A DNA stretch of 64,000 nucleotides, taken from Bacteroidales bacterium (GTDB lineage: Bacteria > Bacteroidota > Bacteroidia > Bacteroidales > F082). The position numbers and the translations under genes are program-made. Under the pieces are notes generated by a model. It made no database searches and was not told where the DNA came from. It saw only the letters and a program-made list of their open reading frames with translations. The DNA lies in NCBI GenBank assembly GCA_021647205.1, contig JAKIVD010000011.1:1-64000 (forward strand), in the 5' to 3' direction. Every line of letters starts with the position of its first letter. Position 1 is the first letter of the stretch. This document shows positions 7,970 to 16,173 of the stretch, in pieces.

Positions 7970-9526
7970 TTATTGGATGATTATTTTTTGTGTTTGAGTC
8001 GGAAAACCCTTCCCGCTGATGCGGAGGAAATAAACCCCTGTTTTGAGTCTGCCTGTGCCGATGGAGAACTCATTTCCCGTGCCATCAGTTTGATAAACGA
8101 GCAAACCGCCAAAGCCAAAAGTTTCAATTTTTGCCGTACTATTTCCTGCGGCCAGCCTTTGAACATTAATATTTCCCCCGCTTTGTAAAATTGTAGGAAA
8201 AATATTAAAGGGGACTTCCTGCATGCGCTTATCGGCGATGCCGGAAAAATTTTCTGTACCAAGATAGCCAATACTTTGTCCCGCGGCCAGCCTGTCCGAT
8301 TCGATGGTCAGTAGCGGGTTGTTGCCTCCTGCCGAAACTGTACATTCCAATGTTTCGCCGGGTGCCAGCAGTTTTAAGGATTGAGGTGAGCGCACACCGT
8401 TTACACTAATAAACGCATCGTAATAAATGGGGGCAACCCCACTGTTCTTCACCACCACTACCGATGAATCGGTTTTGGTTTTGAACGAAACAATCTTGAA
8501 TCGATAACCTGAAGCCAGGCTTGCCTGTTTGATGCGATCGGTGGTTTGGTAATTGGGCTGGTCGTTGCCAATGATGTAGGTCATGTGAAAATCTTCGGCG
8601 TAAAATTCCCAGGGTTTCCCGTAAGGGCCGTCGGGCCAGTCGAGCACATGCTGCTGGTCGTAGTCAGAATAGTAACTGAACTCGCCACCTGCCGGTGATT
8701 TTTTATAACGTTCCCTGCCAAAAAAATTCCAGCTTTCGGTATTGTAATTGCCGGGTTCGCCAAAGCCGTCATGCATAAACGAATCATCGAAATTACCGAA
8801 ATGCAGGTTCAGTAACCCGGGTTTTTCCTCGAAAGGGGAATAGGCGTCGTCGGCTGCATCTATGGAACAACTAAAAGGTGTAAGTACAAAAGTAGTGTCC
8901 AAATGGCGAAAAAAATCTTCCTGAAAAGCCTTGCTTGGGAAGGTGACCCCTAACTCAAATGGGCCGTCGTAAATGTGGTATTCGGCCCACAAACCAAATC
9001 CGACCTGAATAAATGCCAGCCGGGGATCGTTGTCGTAACGCTCGGCAAATTTGGTATAAAATTCCAAAGTAAATCGTTGTAATTCCGCATTAGTCCAGTC
9101 GGGAAACCAGGTGGTTTTTCCTTCAGAAATCCCTTCGGTCTCGTTGTAATCGTCCATGGCTTTCAGGTAGTCGGGTACGGAAGTTTCGTAACCCGGGTAC
9201 ACATAGCGGAAACGAAAAATGGCCTGGTGCTTCCGCGAAGCGATGTCGGCCAGTTTTACCTCCACAGCATCCCAGTTGTACACGCCATTTTCAACTACCA
9301 CATCGTTAAAAAGCAGGTAAGAAAATTCCATCGAAATGGCTTCTTCACCCGCTTCGATGTGTTCCCCCTGCCAGAAAACAATACCCGTCATGGGCTGTAC
9401 CTGTGTGATGAGGGTGTCGATTTGGATGTCGATAAAATCGTCTCCAAAGTTTAACTGGGCTGTTGTTCTGCCAATTAAAAAGACAAGGAAAACAACAAGC
9501 AATAATTCAGAAATATATCTTTTCAT
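7970..9526 (-). CDS. T9SS-exported TIM-barrel-like glycosidase candidate (DUF4832-like)
   Basis: 518 aa, secretory signal at residues 1-24 (ISELLLVVFLVFLIGRTTAQ). The middle looks like a beta/alpha barrel: AIFRFRYVYPG, then PRLAFIQVGFGLWAEYHIYD, where W-A-E sits where clan-A glycosidases carry the acid/base Glu, and LHFGNFDDSFMHDGFG. A beta-sandwich follows (FISVNGVRSPQSLKLLAPGE). The C-terminus is a T9SS type A sorting domain (LKTGVYFLRISGKG ending TQKIIIQ). First gene of a two-gene minus-strand unit with the GH109 gene. The family call is uncertain; export by T9SS is clear. Confidence 0.5.
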   Translation of the reverse strand: MKRYISELLLVVFLVFLIGRTTAQLNFGDDFIDIQIDTLITQVQPMTGIVFWQGEHIEAGEEAISMEFSYLLFNDVVVENGVYNWDAVEVKLADIASRKHQAIFRFRYVYPGYETSVPDYLKAMDDYNETEGISEGKTTWFPDWTNAELQRFTLEFYTKFAERYDNDPRLAFIQVGFGLWAEYHIYDGPFELGVTFPSKAFQEDFFRHLDTTFVLTPFSCSIDAADDAYSPFEEKPGLLNLHFGNFDDSFMHDGFGEPGNYNTESWNFFGRERYKKSPAGGEFSYYSDYDQQHVLDWPDGPYGKPWEFYAEDFHMTYIIGNDQPNYQTTDRIKQASLASGYRFKIVSFKTKTDSSVVVVKNSGVAPIYYDAFISVNGVRSPQSLKLLAPGETLECTVSAGGNNPLLTIESDRLAAGQSIGYLGTENFSGIADKRMQEVPFNIFPTILQSGGNINVQRLAAGNSTAKIETFGFGGLLVYQTDGTGNEFSIGTGRLKTGVYFLRISGKGFPTQTQKIIIQ

Positions 9527-9586
9527 TTTTCTTTGTGTAAAGATATAAATCTTTGCCGGTTTAAACAGCTGTTGAGCCGGGAAGGC

Positions 9587-10522
9587 TTATGGCTTTTTCT
9601 TTTCTTCCCCGCCAATAATAAGGTTCAGTGCTTTTTGGGCAATCCTTTCGGTAAAGCCCGAAACAAAGGCAATGGTGTAGTAATCCACATCGCGCGAAAT
9701 ACTAAAGTTGAGTAACTGAATGCTGTCCAGCAACGAAGACCTGAGCAGGAAGTATATAAAAATGGTGAACCCAACGCCTACCGCTATTTTGCTTAAAACG
9801 ATAAAAGTATTGGTCGATATTTCTGAGATGCGCGAAAAAGCAGCCTGGTTGCGGGTGAATAAAATAGAACTTGTAATGGCACCCAAAAGCCCGAAAAGAA
9901 TAATGCCGTACATCATGGTGTCGTATTCGGGCAGTTCCCCCGATTCTGAAATGCTGCTGCTGACGAAAAAAAACAGAAGTGCGGTAACTATGGCCAGCAG
10001 CGCAAACAGCATGCGGTATAAACCGGCAGTCAGCCGGTTTTGGTAATACAAATTATTGTAGTGTTCATCTTTTAAAGCGGTGGCCCGTACTACCGTTGTG
10101 GCTGGCGGAGCGGAATAACCTTCCGTTTCGGGCTTGCCTATCAATTCTTCAATGGCTTTTCTTCTCCAGCTATTTAGTTTCACCGTTTCTGAAATCAGGG
10201 TTTTACATATTTCTGTGCGTTCACCGTCAGTCATCCCAAAAATCTCCTGACGCTGGGCAGTATGAAAACATTTCCATGCCTCATCAAACTTTCTTAATTC
10301 AAGAAATTCTTCTGATTCCTTAAGCAAGCGTTTTGCTTCGACAGCCCATGGGGCGTCTTCATGTTTTCCGTTTTTTATCCGAAAATCGAGTTCGGCCTTG
10401 AAAGTAGTGAGCGAACCTCTCAGTCGGGAATAGCGGAGAGCAGAATCCAAAGGAAGTATTTTTTCAAGTTGCTTAATCAGGTAATTTGCCATGGCAGATA
10501 AAAGCTTAAATAGTCCAAACAT
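9587..10522 (-). CDS. Unknown membrane protein with three C-terminal helices
   Basis: 311 aa, or 301 if translation starts at the second Met (10492, MANYLIKQLEKILP). I do not recognise the family. The first ~150 residues are charged and helical (EAKRLLKESEEFLELRKFDE), probably cytoplasmic. Three hydrophobic segments follow, near residues 168-190 (FALLAIVTALLFFFV), 205-225 (MYGIILFGLLGAITSSILF) and 243-263 (LSKIAVGVGFTIFIYFLL). The end reads FVSGFTERIAQKALNLI, a phrase seen in several uncharacterised membrane proteins, then a lysine tail. It stops 60 bases before the T9SS protein gene and may be co-transcribed with it. Confidence 0.6.
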   Translation of the reverse strand: MFGLFKLLSAMANYLIKQLEKILPLDSALRYSRLRGSLTTFKAELDFRIKNGKHEDAPWAVEAKRLLKESEEFLELRKFDEAWKCFHTAQRQEIFGMTDGERTEICKTLISETVKLNSWRRKAIEELIGKPETEGYSAPPATTVVRATALKDEHYNNLYYQNRLTAGLYRMLFALLAIVTALLFFFVSSSISESGELPEYDTMMYGIILFGLLGAITSSILFTRNQAAFSRISEISTNTFIVLSKIAVGVGFTIFIYFLLRSSLLDSIQLLNFSISRDVDYYTIAFVSGFTERIAQKALNLIIGGEEKKKP

Positions 10523-10839
10523 TTATACTGTGATCATACTGTTTAAGTTACACCGGTAAAACAAGTCTTGACGCTCAATCCAATTTGCCTTTTGCGATTA
10601 AAATACCTTTGGTCAGCAAAGTGAAAAAGTTGAGTTAAATGAAGCCGGGATTTATGATGAAATCCATGGTGAAGGAGAGCTGCTGGTGCTGTTACTTTGG
10701 TATATGGGCAGCAACAAGATTTATGACCGTTGGCTTGAAGATTGGTCAAAAAAATATCAGCTTATATTTCCGGTTTTTTTTCGCGGACCATGCAACCCGA
10801 AGGGAACATGTGCATCAGTAAATAGAAGAGCGTCTACGG
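10523..10839 (+). other. Gap with a possible coding remnant
   Basis: No intact gene. From 10602 (after TAA at 10599-10601) the + frame reads protein-like text, GQQSEKVELNEAGIYDE then GELLVLLLWYMGSNKIYDRW, for about 65 codons before turning into low-quality sequence. There is no convincing start codon. It could be the end of a lost gene, or chance. Confidence 0.2.
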
Positions 10840-10873
10840 TTGTGGGCGCGTTTTGGCAAAAGTATTACCTTTG
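10840..10873 (+). promoter_or_regulatory. Candidate Bacteroidota-type promoter
   Basis: TACCTTTG at 10866-10873 is an exact match to the -7 consensus TAnnTTTG, with TTG at 10840-10842 placed about 23 bases upstream as a partial -33 element. It lies 24 bases before the ATG at 10897 of the interrupted T9SS cargo gene. Confidence 0.4.
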
Positions 10874-10896
10874 CCCTTTAGCCGTAAAACCTGAAA

Positions 10897-11649
10897 ATGG
10901 GTATTTATATCCCCGGAAAACGCCACCCTGTGAAAAAGTTACTTTTATTTATCGGCCTGCTTCAGTTTGCAAATGTATCTGCCCAACAGTACGGGCTTGT
11001 TCACAATCATTTACCGGCATTTTACGTCTTTGGCGTTGAGCAAATTACTTTTTCCATTGACTCGTCAAGTGCTTTTTCCGGTGATACGGTTTACTTCGCT
11101 TACACAAGCATCAGGGATACTTCAAACAATGGCGGTTGCGACAATTGTCTGGATGCCGGCGGTGGCCAGATTTTGGGAAGGGTGTTGCTTCAATCGGATG
11201 CCAAAACAAGTATCATTAATTTCCAGGGCGATTCTGTTCATTACTTTCGGCAAACCATGCCGGGGGAAAGTTATGTGTTTTATCAATATCCGAATGGGAT
11301 GCGTATTGAAGCCACACATTTTCAAAGCGTTTATGAAGAAGTGCTGGGTACGATGGATTCGGTAAAATACTTCAGCTTGCAGGCTTTCGGCCTTTCAGGT
11401 GATTCTGTCGACAATGATTTTAACGGGGAGGTTTTTCAATTGAGCCAGGCTCACGGATTGGTGTCAACATTCGACAATTACCTTTTTCCACTTTTGCCCT
11501 ACCGTTACGAACTGAGCGGTTTTTCCAATCCGGTAAGCGGTGTTTACGGCATCGGTTGGAAGGCTGTTTTTAACATTGATATTGGCGACGAGTTTCATAT
11601 CCGCGAACAGCAAGACCAGTGGTTTTATAATGAAGTTGTATTGCATTAG
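10897..11649 (+). pseudogene. Split T9SS cargo gene, N-terminal half
   Basis: About 250 codons. A signal peptide (VKKLLLFIGLLQFANVSAQ) begins at the GTG at 10930 or, with 11 extra residues, at the ATG at 10897. The mature text is an uncharacterised Bacteroidota secreted domain (FSGDTVYFAYTSIRD, CDNCLDAGGGQILGR, FNIDIGDEFHIRE). Reading stops at TAG 11647-11649, a few codons inside the AT-rich insertion. The matching second half, with the T9SS sorting domain, resumes in the same frame at 13313. As it stands it would make a truncated protein without a sorting signal. Confidence 0.75.
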
Positions 11650-11670
11650 AGAAAAGATTAGGATTTAATT

Positions 11671-12354
11671 ATGGAACAAGATAAAAAAATAGAAATTTTA
11701 AACAAACAAATACAAAAATTGGATGATCCTGATTTTGACCATCATAATTGGTATACTGAAACAGGAAATCGATTAAAACTAATTTTTGAAGATGCAGATG
11801 ATAGAATACATCAATTAAAATCCCCAATGCATAGACCTGAATATATGTTGAGCGGGATAGTTGTAGAAAAATTAATAAAAGATTGGAAACGATTATTGGA
11901 GGGATACAAGGAGGAGTTAGATTTGTTAGGTGAAGAAATGCCCGAAATTGAAACCATAGAAAATGGCAATTTTATTGACTCTGAAAGAATATTAGAGTTA
12001 ACAAAAATTACGTCTGATGAATTTGATTTTTCTAAATTAATTGCTCTGAGTCAAGAATTGAACTGGAATTATTCAAATGGAAACTATTTAACAGTTTCAA
12101 TGCTTAGCAGAGCAATAATTGATCATATTCCACCAATCTTTGGAATGGGAAAGTTTAATGAAGTGGCAAATAATTGTGGTGGCAAAAGTTTTAAAAAAAA
12201 TATGTTAAACTTGAACAACTCACTAAGAAATATTGCAGATAATTATTTGCATCAAACAATTAGAAATTCAGAAATTCTTCCGAATAAAACTCAGATTGAT
12301 TTTAAAAATGATTTTGATGTATTATTTGCAGAAATTATTAGAATCTTTAAATAA
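11671..12354 (+). CDS. Unknown protein of the AT-rich cassette (abortive-infection-like context)
   Basis: 227 aa, starting 27 bases inside the left cassette border. I do not recognise a named family. The N-terminal half is charged and helical (KIEILNKQIQKLDDPDFDHH). The C-terminal half has a conserved-looking core: LTVSMLSRAIIDHIPPIFG, FNEVANNCGGKSFKKNM, LRNIADNYLHQTIRNSE and TQIDFKNDFDVLFAEIIR. The R-x7-H arrangement in LRNIADNYLH is loosely reminiscent of HEPN-type helical bundles in defence proteins, but it is not a clean RX4-6H motif. Eight bases separate it from the nuclease gene, so the two are co-expressed. Codon use is strongly AT-biased, unlike the host genes. Confidence 0.65.
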   Translation: MEQDKKIEILNKQIQKLDDPDFDHHNWYTETGNRLKLIFEDADDRIHQLKSPMHRPEYMLSGIVVEKLIKDWKRLLEGYKEELDLLGEEMPEIETIENGNFIDSERILELTKITSDEFDFSKLIALSQELNWNYSNGNYLTVSMLSRAIIDHIPPIFGMGKFNEVANNCGGKSFKKNMLNLNNSLRNIADNYLHQTIRNSEILPNKTQIDFKNDFDVLFAEIIRIFK

Positions 12355-12362
12355 ATAGTGAG

Positions 12363-13226
12363 ATGAGAAAATTTGGAAAAACCATAAAGTTATTTCTTAT
12401 AGATGGCGAACCAAGTGGTCGAATGACTTGTGAATTATCGAATTGGACTGGTAAAGCCTATAAGATTCCAAGGATTCAAATAAAAGAATCTTATGAAAGA
12501 AAAGATTTGAAGAAAACAGGAATTTATTTGCTTTTTGGGAAAAATGATGAAGGTAAAAATCAGATATATATTGGAGAAGCAGAAACAATTATTGACCGAT
12601 TAAAACAACACTTATCACAAAAGGACTTTTGGAACGAAGTAATTCTATTTATAAGTAAAGATGAAAATTTAAATAAAGCACATGTGAAGTATTTAGAGAA
12701 TAGATTGTATGAATTAACAAAGGAGGTTAAACGGTATTCTATTGAAAATAATTCAACGCCTGCAAAATCATCAATTTCAGAATCTGAAATTGCAGAAATG
12801 GAAGAATTTATTGAAAATATAAAACTTTTAACTAATACATTAGGGCATAAAGTTTTTGAAAAACTTGTTAATGATTCAATTCAAAAGACTGATAGAACAG
12901 TATTTTTAATTAATGCAGCGAGAGGAGCAAAAGCAAAAGGTTTTCCGAGTTCAAGTGGTTTTATAGTTTTAAAAGAAAGTGAAATTGCAACATCAATAGT
13001 TACTTCAATTCATAAACCTTTAAAAAATATTAGAGAGAAACTTATTAATGAAAAGATAATTGTTCCAAAAGATGATAAATTAATTTTTGTTAGTGATTAT
13101 GAATTTTCAAGTCCTTCAACAGCAGCAGCAATTGTAATGGGCAGAAATGCAAATGGATTAACCGAATGGAAACTAAAAAATGGTAAAAATCTAAGAGAGT
13201 ACGAGACAAATGAGAAGAGTAATTAA
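12363..13226 (+). CDS. GIY-YIG nuclease with C-terminal DUF4357 domain
   Basis: 287 aa. The GIY-YIG domain lies near residues 53-115: TGIYLLFGKNDEGKNQIYIG supplies both signature strands (GIY and YIG), followed by EAETIIDRLKQH with the catalytic-type Arg, and later the Glu in KYLENRLYELT. The DUF4357 domain near residues 190-280 reads NAARGAKAKGFPSSSGFIVL and SPSTAAAIVMGRNANGLTEW. This pair is common in small nucleases of mobile and defence regions of Bacteroidota. The stop codon at 13224-13226 lies 6 bases before the attC-like inverted repeat. Second gene of the AT-rich cassette; the unknown partner gene ends 8 bases upstream. Confidence 0.88.
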   Translation: MRKFGKTIKLFLIDGEPSGRMTCELSNWTGKAYKIPRIQIKESYERKDLKKTGIYLLFGKNDEGKNQIYIGEAETIIDRLKQHLSQKDFWNEVILFISKDENLNKAHVKYLENRLYELTKEVKRYSIENNSTPAKSSISESEIAEMEEFIENIKLLTNTLGHKVFEKLVNDSIQKTDRTVFLINAARGAKAKGFPSSSGFIVLKESEIATSIVTSIHKPLKNIREKLINEKIIVPKDDKLIFVSDYEFSSPSTAAAIVMGRNANGLTEWKLKNGKNLREYETNEKSN

Positions 13227-13232
13227 AAAAAC

Positions 13233-13312
13233 GCAATACAACACGCAATATAAAAAAATTGGGCAGATAGTGCTAAATATGAATATTTTAACTATAAATA
13301 AACAACGTTGTA
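13233..13312 (+). repeat. attC-like site at the cassette 3' end
   Basis: Starts with GCAATACAAC (13233-13242) and ends with AACAACGTTGTA (13301-13312). The first box is the exact reverse complement of GTTGTATTGC at the left border (11635-11644) and pairs imperfectly with GTTGTAAATTG (13307-13317). ACGCAATA occurs twice (13231-13238, 13243-13250). The inner part contains a small hairpin, AAATAT-GA-ATATTT, near 13276. Length, position right after the last stop codon and terminal boxes suit an attC; inner L boxes are not clear. Confidence 0.5.
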
Positions 13313-14155
13313 AATTGAAATATTGGTGTTTCAAAATGCCCAACTTTTCATATTGCCACCGAAGACAGCACAACTTATAAAATAAGTTTTATTACAGATA
13401 AGATACGGACAGTTGTAGCGACAGAAGATTTTTTGGATTCTGTACGGTTTGTGTACCAGGAGTGCTGGCGAAAAACGGTGTACCGCCCGGACGGAATCGA
13501 CACAACTTACGTTAGCGATACCCTTATTGAAGAAATGGTAAGAAGAAATTCGGCGATTTTGTGGCAGGATTTGTCGTGGTTGGATTTGTATGCCGGGCAG
13601 TTCTACAGCAGTAATGAACAAGGGTATTCAGGTGTTCGTCAGATAAAAACCAACAGCTTCAATGGGCGGGGGCAAAAGTACATCAGGCGCAGCGAAATCG
13701 ATGGCGACAGTTGTTTGAATTATACAATTATTTGCCCCAACTGGCCCGAAGATTATTTTGTTGAAGGATGTGGCGGCCCCTTTTATGTTTATCCGGGATT
13801 TGGTCTGGAAAGCCGGCGCGAGCTGCGTTATTTTAAAAAGGGCGGTGAGCAATGGGGATTCCCTCTGGCCGACGATTGTAACGACCTGATCAGTAGTGCA
13901 GATGTGCATGCATCGCTTGATGACGGTCTGCTTGTTTACCCCAATCCGTTCACCCGACAATTGTTTGTAAGCAGCAAAACAGCAATGATTTCGGTGCTGC
14001 GTATTTTCGATGTTTCGGGAAACTTGCAAATTATCGAAAAGGTGGATGGCTACCATGCGCTTCTCAATACTTCCCTGTTGCCGGCAGGACTTTATCTTGT
14101 TGAAATACAAGGGTCGGATGGACAAATATTTCGACAGAAAATAATCAGGAAATAG
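13313..14155 (+). pseudogene. Split T9SS cargo gene, C-terminal half
   Basis: From 13319 the frame reads NIGVSKCPTFHIATEDSTTY and KISFITDKIRTVVATEDFLD, continuing the secreted domain begun at 10897, then ELRYFKKGGEQWGFPLADDC, and ends with a T9SS type A sorting domain (LLVYPNPFTRQLFVSS, LPAGLYLVEIQGSDG, FRQKIIRK). It lies in the same frame as the first half once the cassette is removed; a single TGA (13316-13318) remains at the junction. No signal peptide or suitable start of its own, so it is unlikely to be exported now. Confidence 0.75.
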
Positions 14156-14175
14156 AAACTTTAAATCAAATTCTG

Positions 14176-14894
14176 ATGAAGAAAACCACGTTCTGTTTTA
14201 TCGCACTCAGTGTTATTTTTGTTTTCGTTGTTAAACGGGGTGCAGCGCAAACTGAGTTTTCGAAGGTGTACTACCAGGAGTTTCAGTCTTTACACGTCAA
14301 TTCAGTGGCGACTGCTTTTAATGGTTCTTACGTTATTGCCGGTGAAGAAACAACCAGTACTTTTTGCCCGCGATTAATTTGACAGGCGATACACTTTGGA
14401 ACAAAACCATTCTGGGAAAGGACAATTATGAAATGTTTTTGTATGTAAATATACTATCCCTTTTGGGTTCCCCCTTCTTGTTTGTTGCCAGTTATCTAAA
14501 CCCTGATTCAGACCATCTGGATGTAATGTGTTTAAAGCTTGATGTGGATGGGAACATGATTTGGAGTAAGACTTTTGATTTTGGCAGCACAGCCGAACCC
14601 TACGCAGTTATACAAACTATTGATAAAGGTTTTATAATAACAGGTCGTATCTTGCAGGATGTCCAACCGCACCGGAAGATTTTGGTTTTGAAACTTGACA
14701 GCTCGGGTGAGGTGCAGTGGTCAAAGATGATGGCTGGCGGAGATGTTGTCAACCAGGCTTATTCCATGAAGCAATCAGCTGTTTTGAAAGCAACGGAAAT
14801 AAAAGCTGACCTGAGTGGCAGCCCGGGGGGTATTTACTTTTTGAGAATCAGGAACAACAACAAAGTGTATTCCCGGAAAATAGTGCGGTACTGA
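14176..14894 (+). pseudogene. Frameshifted, internally deleted T9SS cargo gene
   Basis: A signal peptide (MKKTTFCFIALSVIFVFVV) is followed by propeller-like text ending ETTSTFCPRLI and a stop near 14380. The story continues in another frame as LPAINLTGDTLWNKTILGKD, KLDVDGNMIWSKTFDFG and LDSSGEVQWSKMMAGGD, repeats of a secreted beta-propeller type. It then jumps directly into the last strand of a T9SS sorting domain (GIYFLRIRNNNKVYSRKIVRY without the first residue). A small insertion near 14360-14375 and a large internal deletion both fit. It follows the split cargo gene by 20 bases. Confidence 0.7.
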
Positions 14895-14901
14895 TTTAGC
14901 C

Positions 14902-14934
14902 AAAAAAAGGCTGCCCGTCAACGGACGGGCAGCC
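14902..14934 (-). terminator. Rho-independent terminator of the DHOD-like gene
   Basis: Read on the minus strand, GGCTGCCCGTC and GACGGGCAGCC form an 11-bp perfect stem with a 4-base loop, followed by a run of seven T. It lies 26 bases after the stop of the minus-strand gene at 14960. Confidence 0.85.
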
Positions 14935-14959
14935 CAAAACTACTTTTCAATGAAAGCGC

Positions 14960-15973
14960 TTACTTCATCGGGTATTTATTAAATATCTCTCCCGAACGCA
15001 TCAGTATGTCAACATACTGTGCCCTGCGGTAAGCGTAGGGGTCTTTGATGTTTTTCTTCGACAACTTGCCGCGGAAAGCACCCAGGCTTTCGTACTGGTT
15101 GTTGGCCATCCATATTTCGATGTCTTCAAGGATCTTGGTGATTTGCTGTGCCCCATGCTTGTAGATTGTGCTCACCACTTGCACAACATCGGCACCGGCA
15201 AGTATCATCTTAATGACGTCTTCACCGGTAAAAATACCCCGGTTGGCACAGATGTCAGCCTTCATGTTTCCATAAAGCAAACCCGTATATTTCATGGGCA
15301 GCCGGCTTTCTGCAGAGGTGCTCAGGTTGTAAGGGAATTCCATTTTTTCCAGTTGTATGTTAATGTCGGGCTGGAAAAGTTTGTTGAAAAGCACAAAGCC
15401 GTCAACCCCTTTTTTGTCCATTTCATTAAAGGTATACAGCGGGTTGGTGTAAAAAGGGCTCAGTTTAACACTTACCGGAATCTTCACAGCTTTCTTGACA
15501 CCTTCAATAATATCGAGTTCCTCGTTCAGGATGGAGCGCCCTTCCATTTCAAAGTCTTTCGGGTTGTTGTAAAAATTGAGCTCCAGTGCATCGGCACCCG
15601 ACTCTTCCAGTTTTTTGGCATAGGCGTACCACGAGTCGTCGAAAATGGCATTCAGGCTGGCGATGAGTGGGATGTTGATTGCTTTCCGGGCATCCCTGAA
15701 GTGCATCAGGAACTCTTCGGGGCTGGCCTCGTAAATGTCTGTTGGAAACAGCGACGTCATTTCGGCATGGCGGTGGTCGTAATCTTTGAGGTCTTGTTCG
15801 AGTTCCAGGTTCTCAAGCTGGATTTGCTCTTCAAACAACGATTTGTAAACGATGGCGGCAGCGCCGGCCTCCTCCAGTTTTTTAATCATATCGAGGTTCT
15901 GTACCAGGTTGCTGGCACCAACAATAACGGGATTCTTTAATTCCAATCCCAGGTATTTCGCTTTTAAATTCAT
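14960..15973 (-). CDS. Dihydroorotate dehydrogenase-like protein
   Basis: 337 aa FMN-dependent beta/alpha-barrel protein of the class 1 dihydroorotate dehydrogenase superfamily. Seen: MNLKAKYLGLELKNPVIVGA at the start, ELNFYNNPKDFEMEG, the phosphate/FMN strand IPVSVKLSPFYTNP, and DVVQVVSTIYKHGAQ near the end. It belongs to the DHOD-like branch found in Bacteroidota and related anaerobes, whose role is not settled, rather than to a clear PyrD; no other pyrimidine genes lie nearby. It is divergent from pyruvate:ferredoxin oxidoreductase with about 200 AT-rich bases between them, hinting at shared regulation (inference). Confidence 0.85.
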   Translation of the reverse strand: MNLKAKYLGLELKNPVIVGASNLVQNLDMIKKLEEAGAAAIVYKSLFEEQIQLENLELEQDLKDYDHRHAEMTSLFPTDIYEASPEEFLMHFRDARKAINIPLIASLNAIFDDSWYAYAKKLEESGADALELNFYNNPKDFEMEGRSILNEELDIIEGVKKAVKIPVSVKLSPFYTNPLYTFNEMDKKGVDGFVLFNKLFQPDINIQLEKMEFPYNLSTSAESRLPMKYTGLLYGNMKADICANRGIFTGEDVIKMILAGADVVQVVSTIYKHGAQQITKILEDIEIWMANNQYESLGAFRGKLSKKNIKDPYAYRRAQYVDILMRSGEIFNKYPMK

Positions 15974-16173
15974 GACTGTTTTTTTAAGGGAAATTGAGGC
16001 GTAAAATTAAGATAATTTCAATTTCAATGCGGACAGAATACTAATTAAATTGATTTTAAATTGACAACCAGGCGGTTAATTTTAGGAATAGAATAAGCAG
16101 GTTTGTTTTATTATTGAGTACTTTCGCACGAAATTTTATTACTGAAAATTAACATTACTTTCTAAATAAAACA

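Larger units (their letters stand above)
11636..13307 (+). mobile_element. Cassette-like AT-rich insertion with two genes
   Basis: A 1672-bp segment splits a T9SS cargo gene. Direct repeats GTTGTA stand at both borders (11635-11640 and 13307-13312). One sampled 60-base line inside has 17 G/C (28%) against 30 of 60 in a line of the left flank. If the segment is cut after the first G of each repeat and closed into a circle, it joins G (13307) to TTGTATTGC (11636-11644), giving GTTGTATTGC, the exact complement of GCAATACAAC at 13233-13242. This is the R'/R'' layout of an integron attC cassette. No integrase gene is in the window. The core GTTGTAT departs from the GTTRRRY consensus at one position, so another tyrosine-recombinase cassette is possible. 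Confidence 0.6.

Noticed and set aside
11641-13312. Transposon or insertion sequence as the cause of the split gene
   Set aside because: No transposase gene and no terminal inverted repeats at the two outer ends; the only inverted repeat joins the left border to an internal 3' site, which suits a recombinase cassette better.
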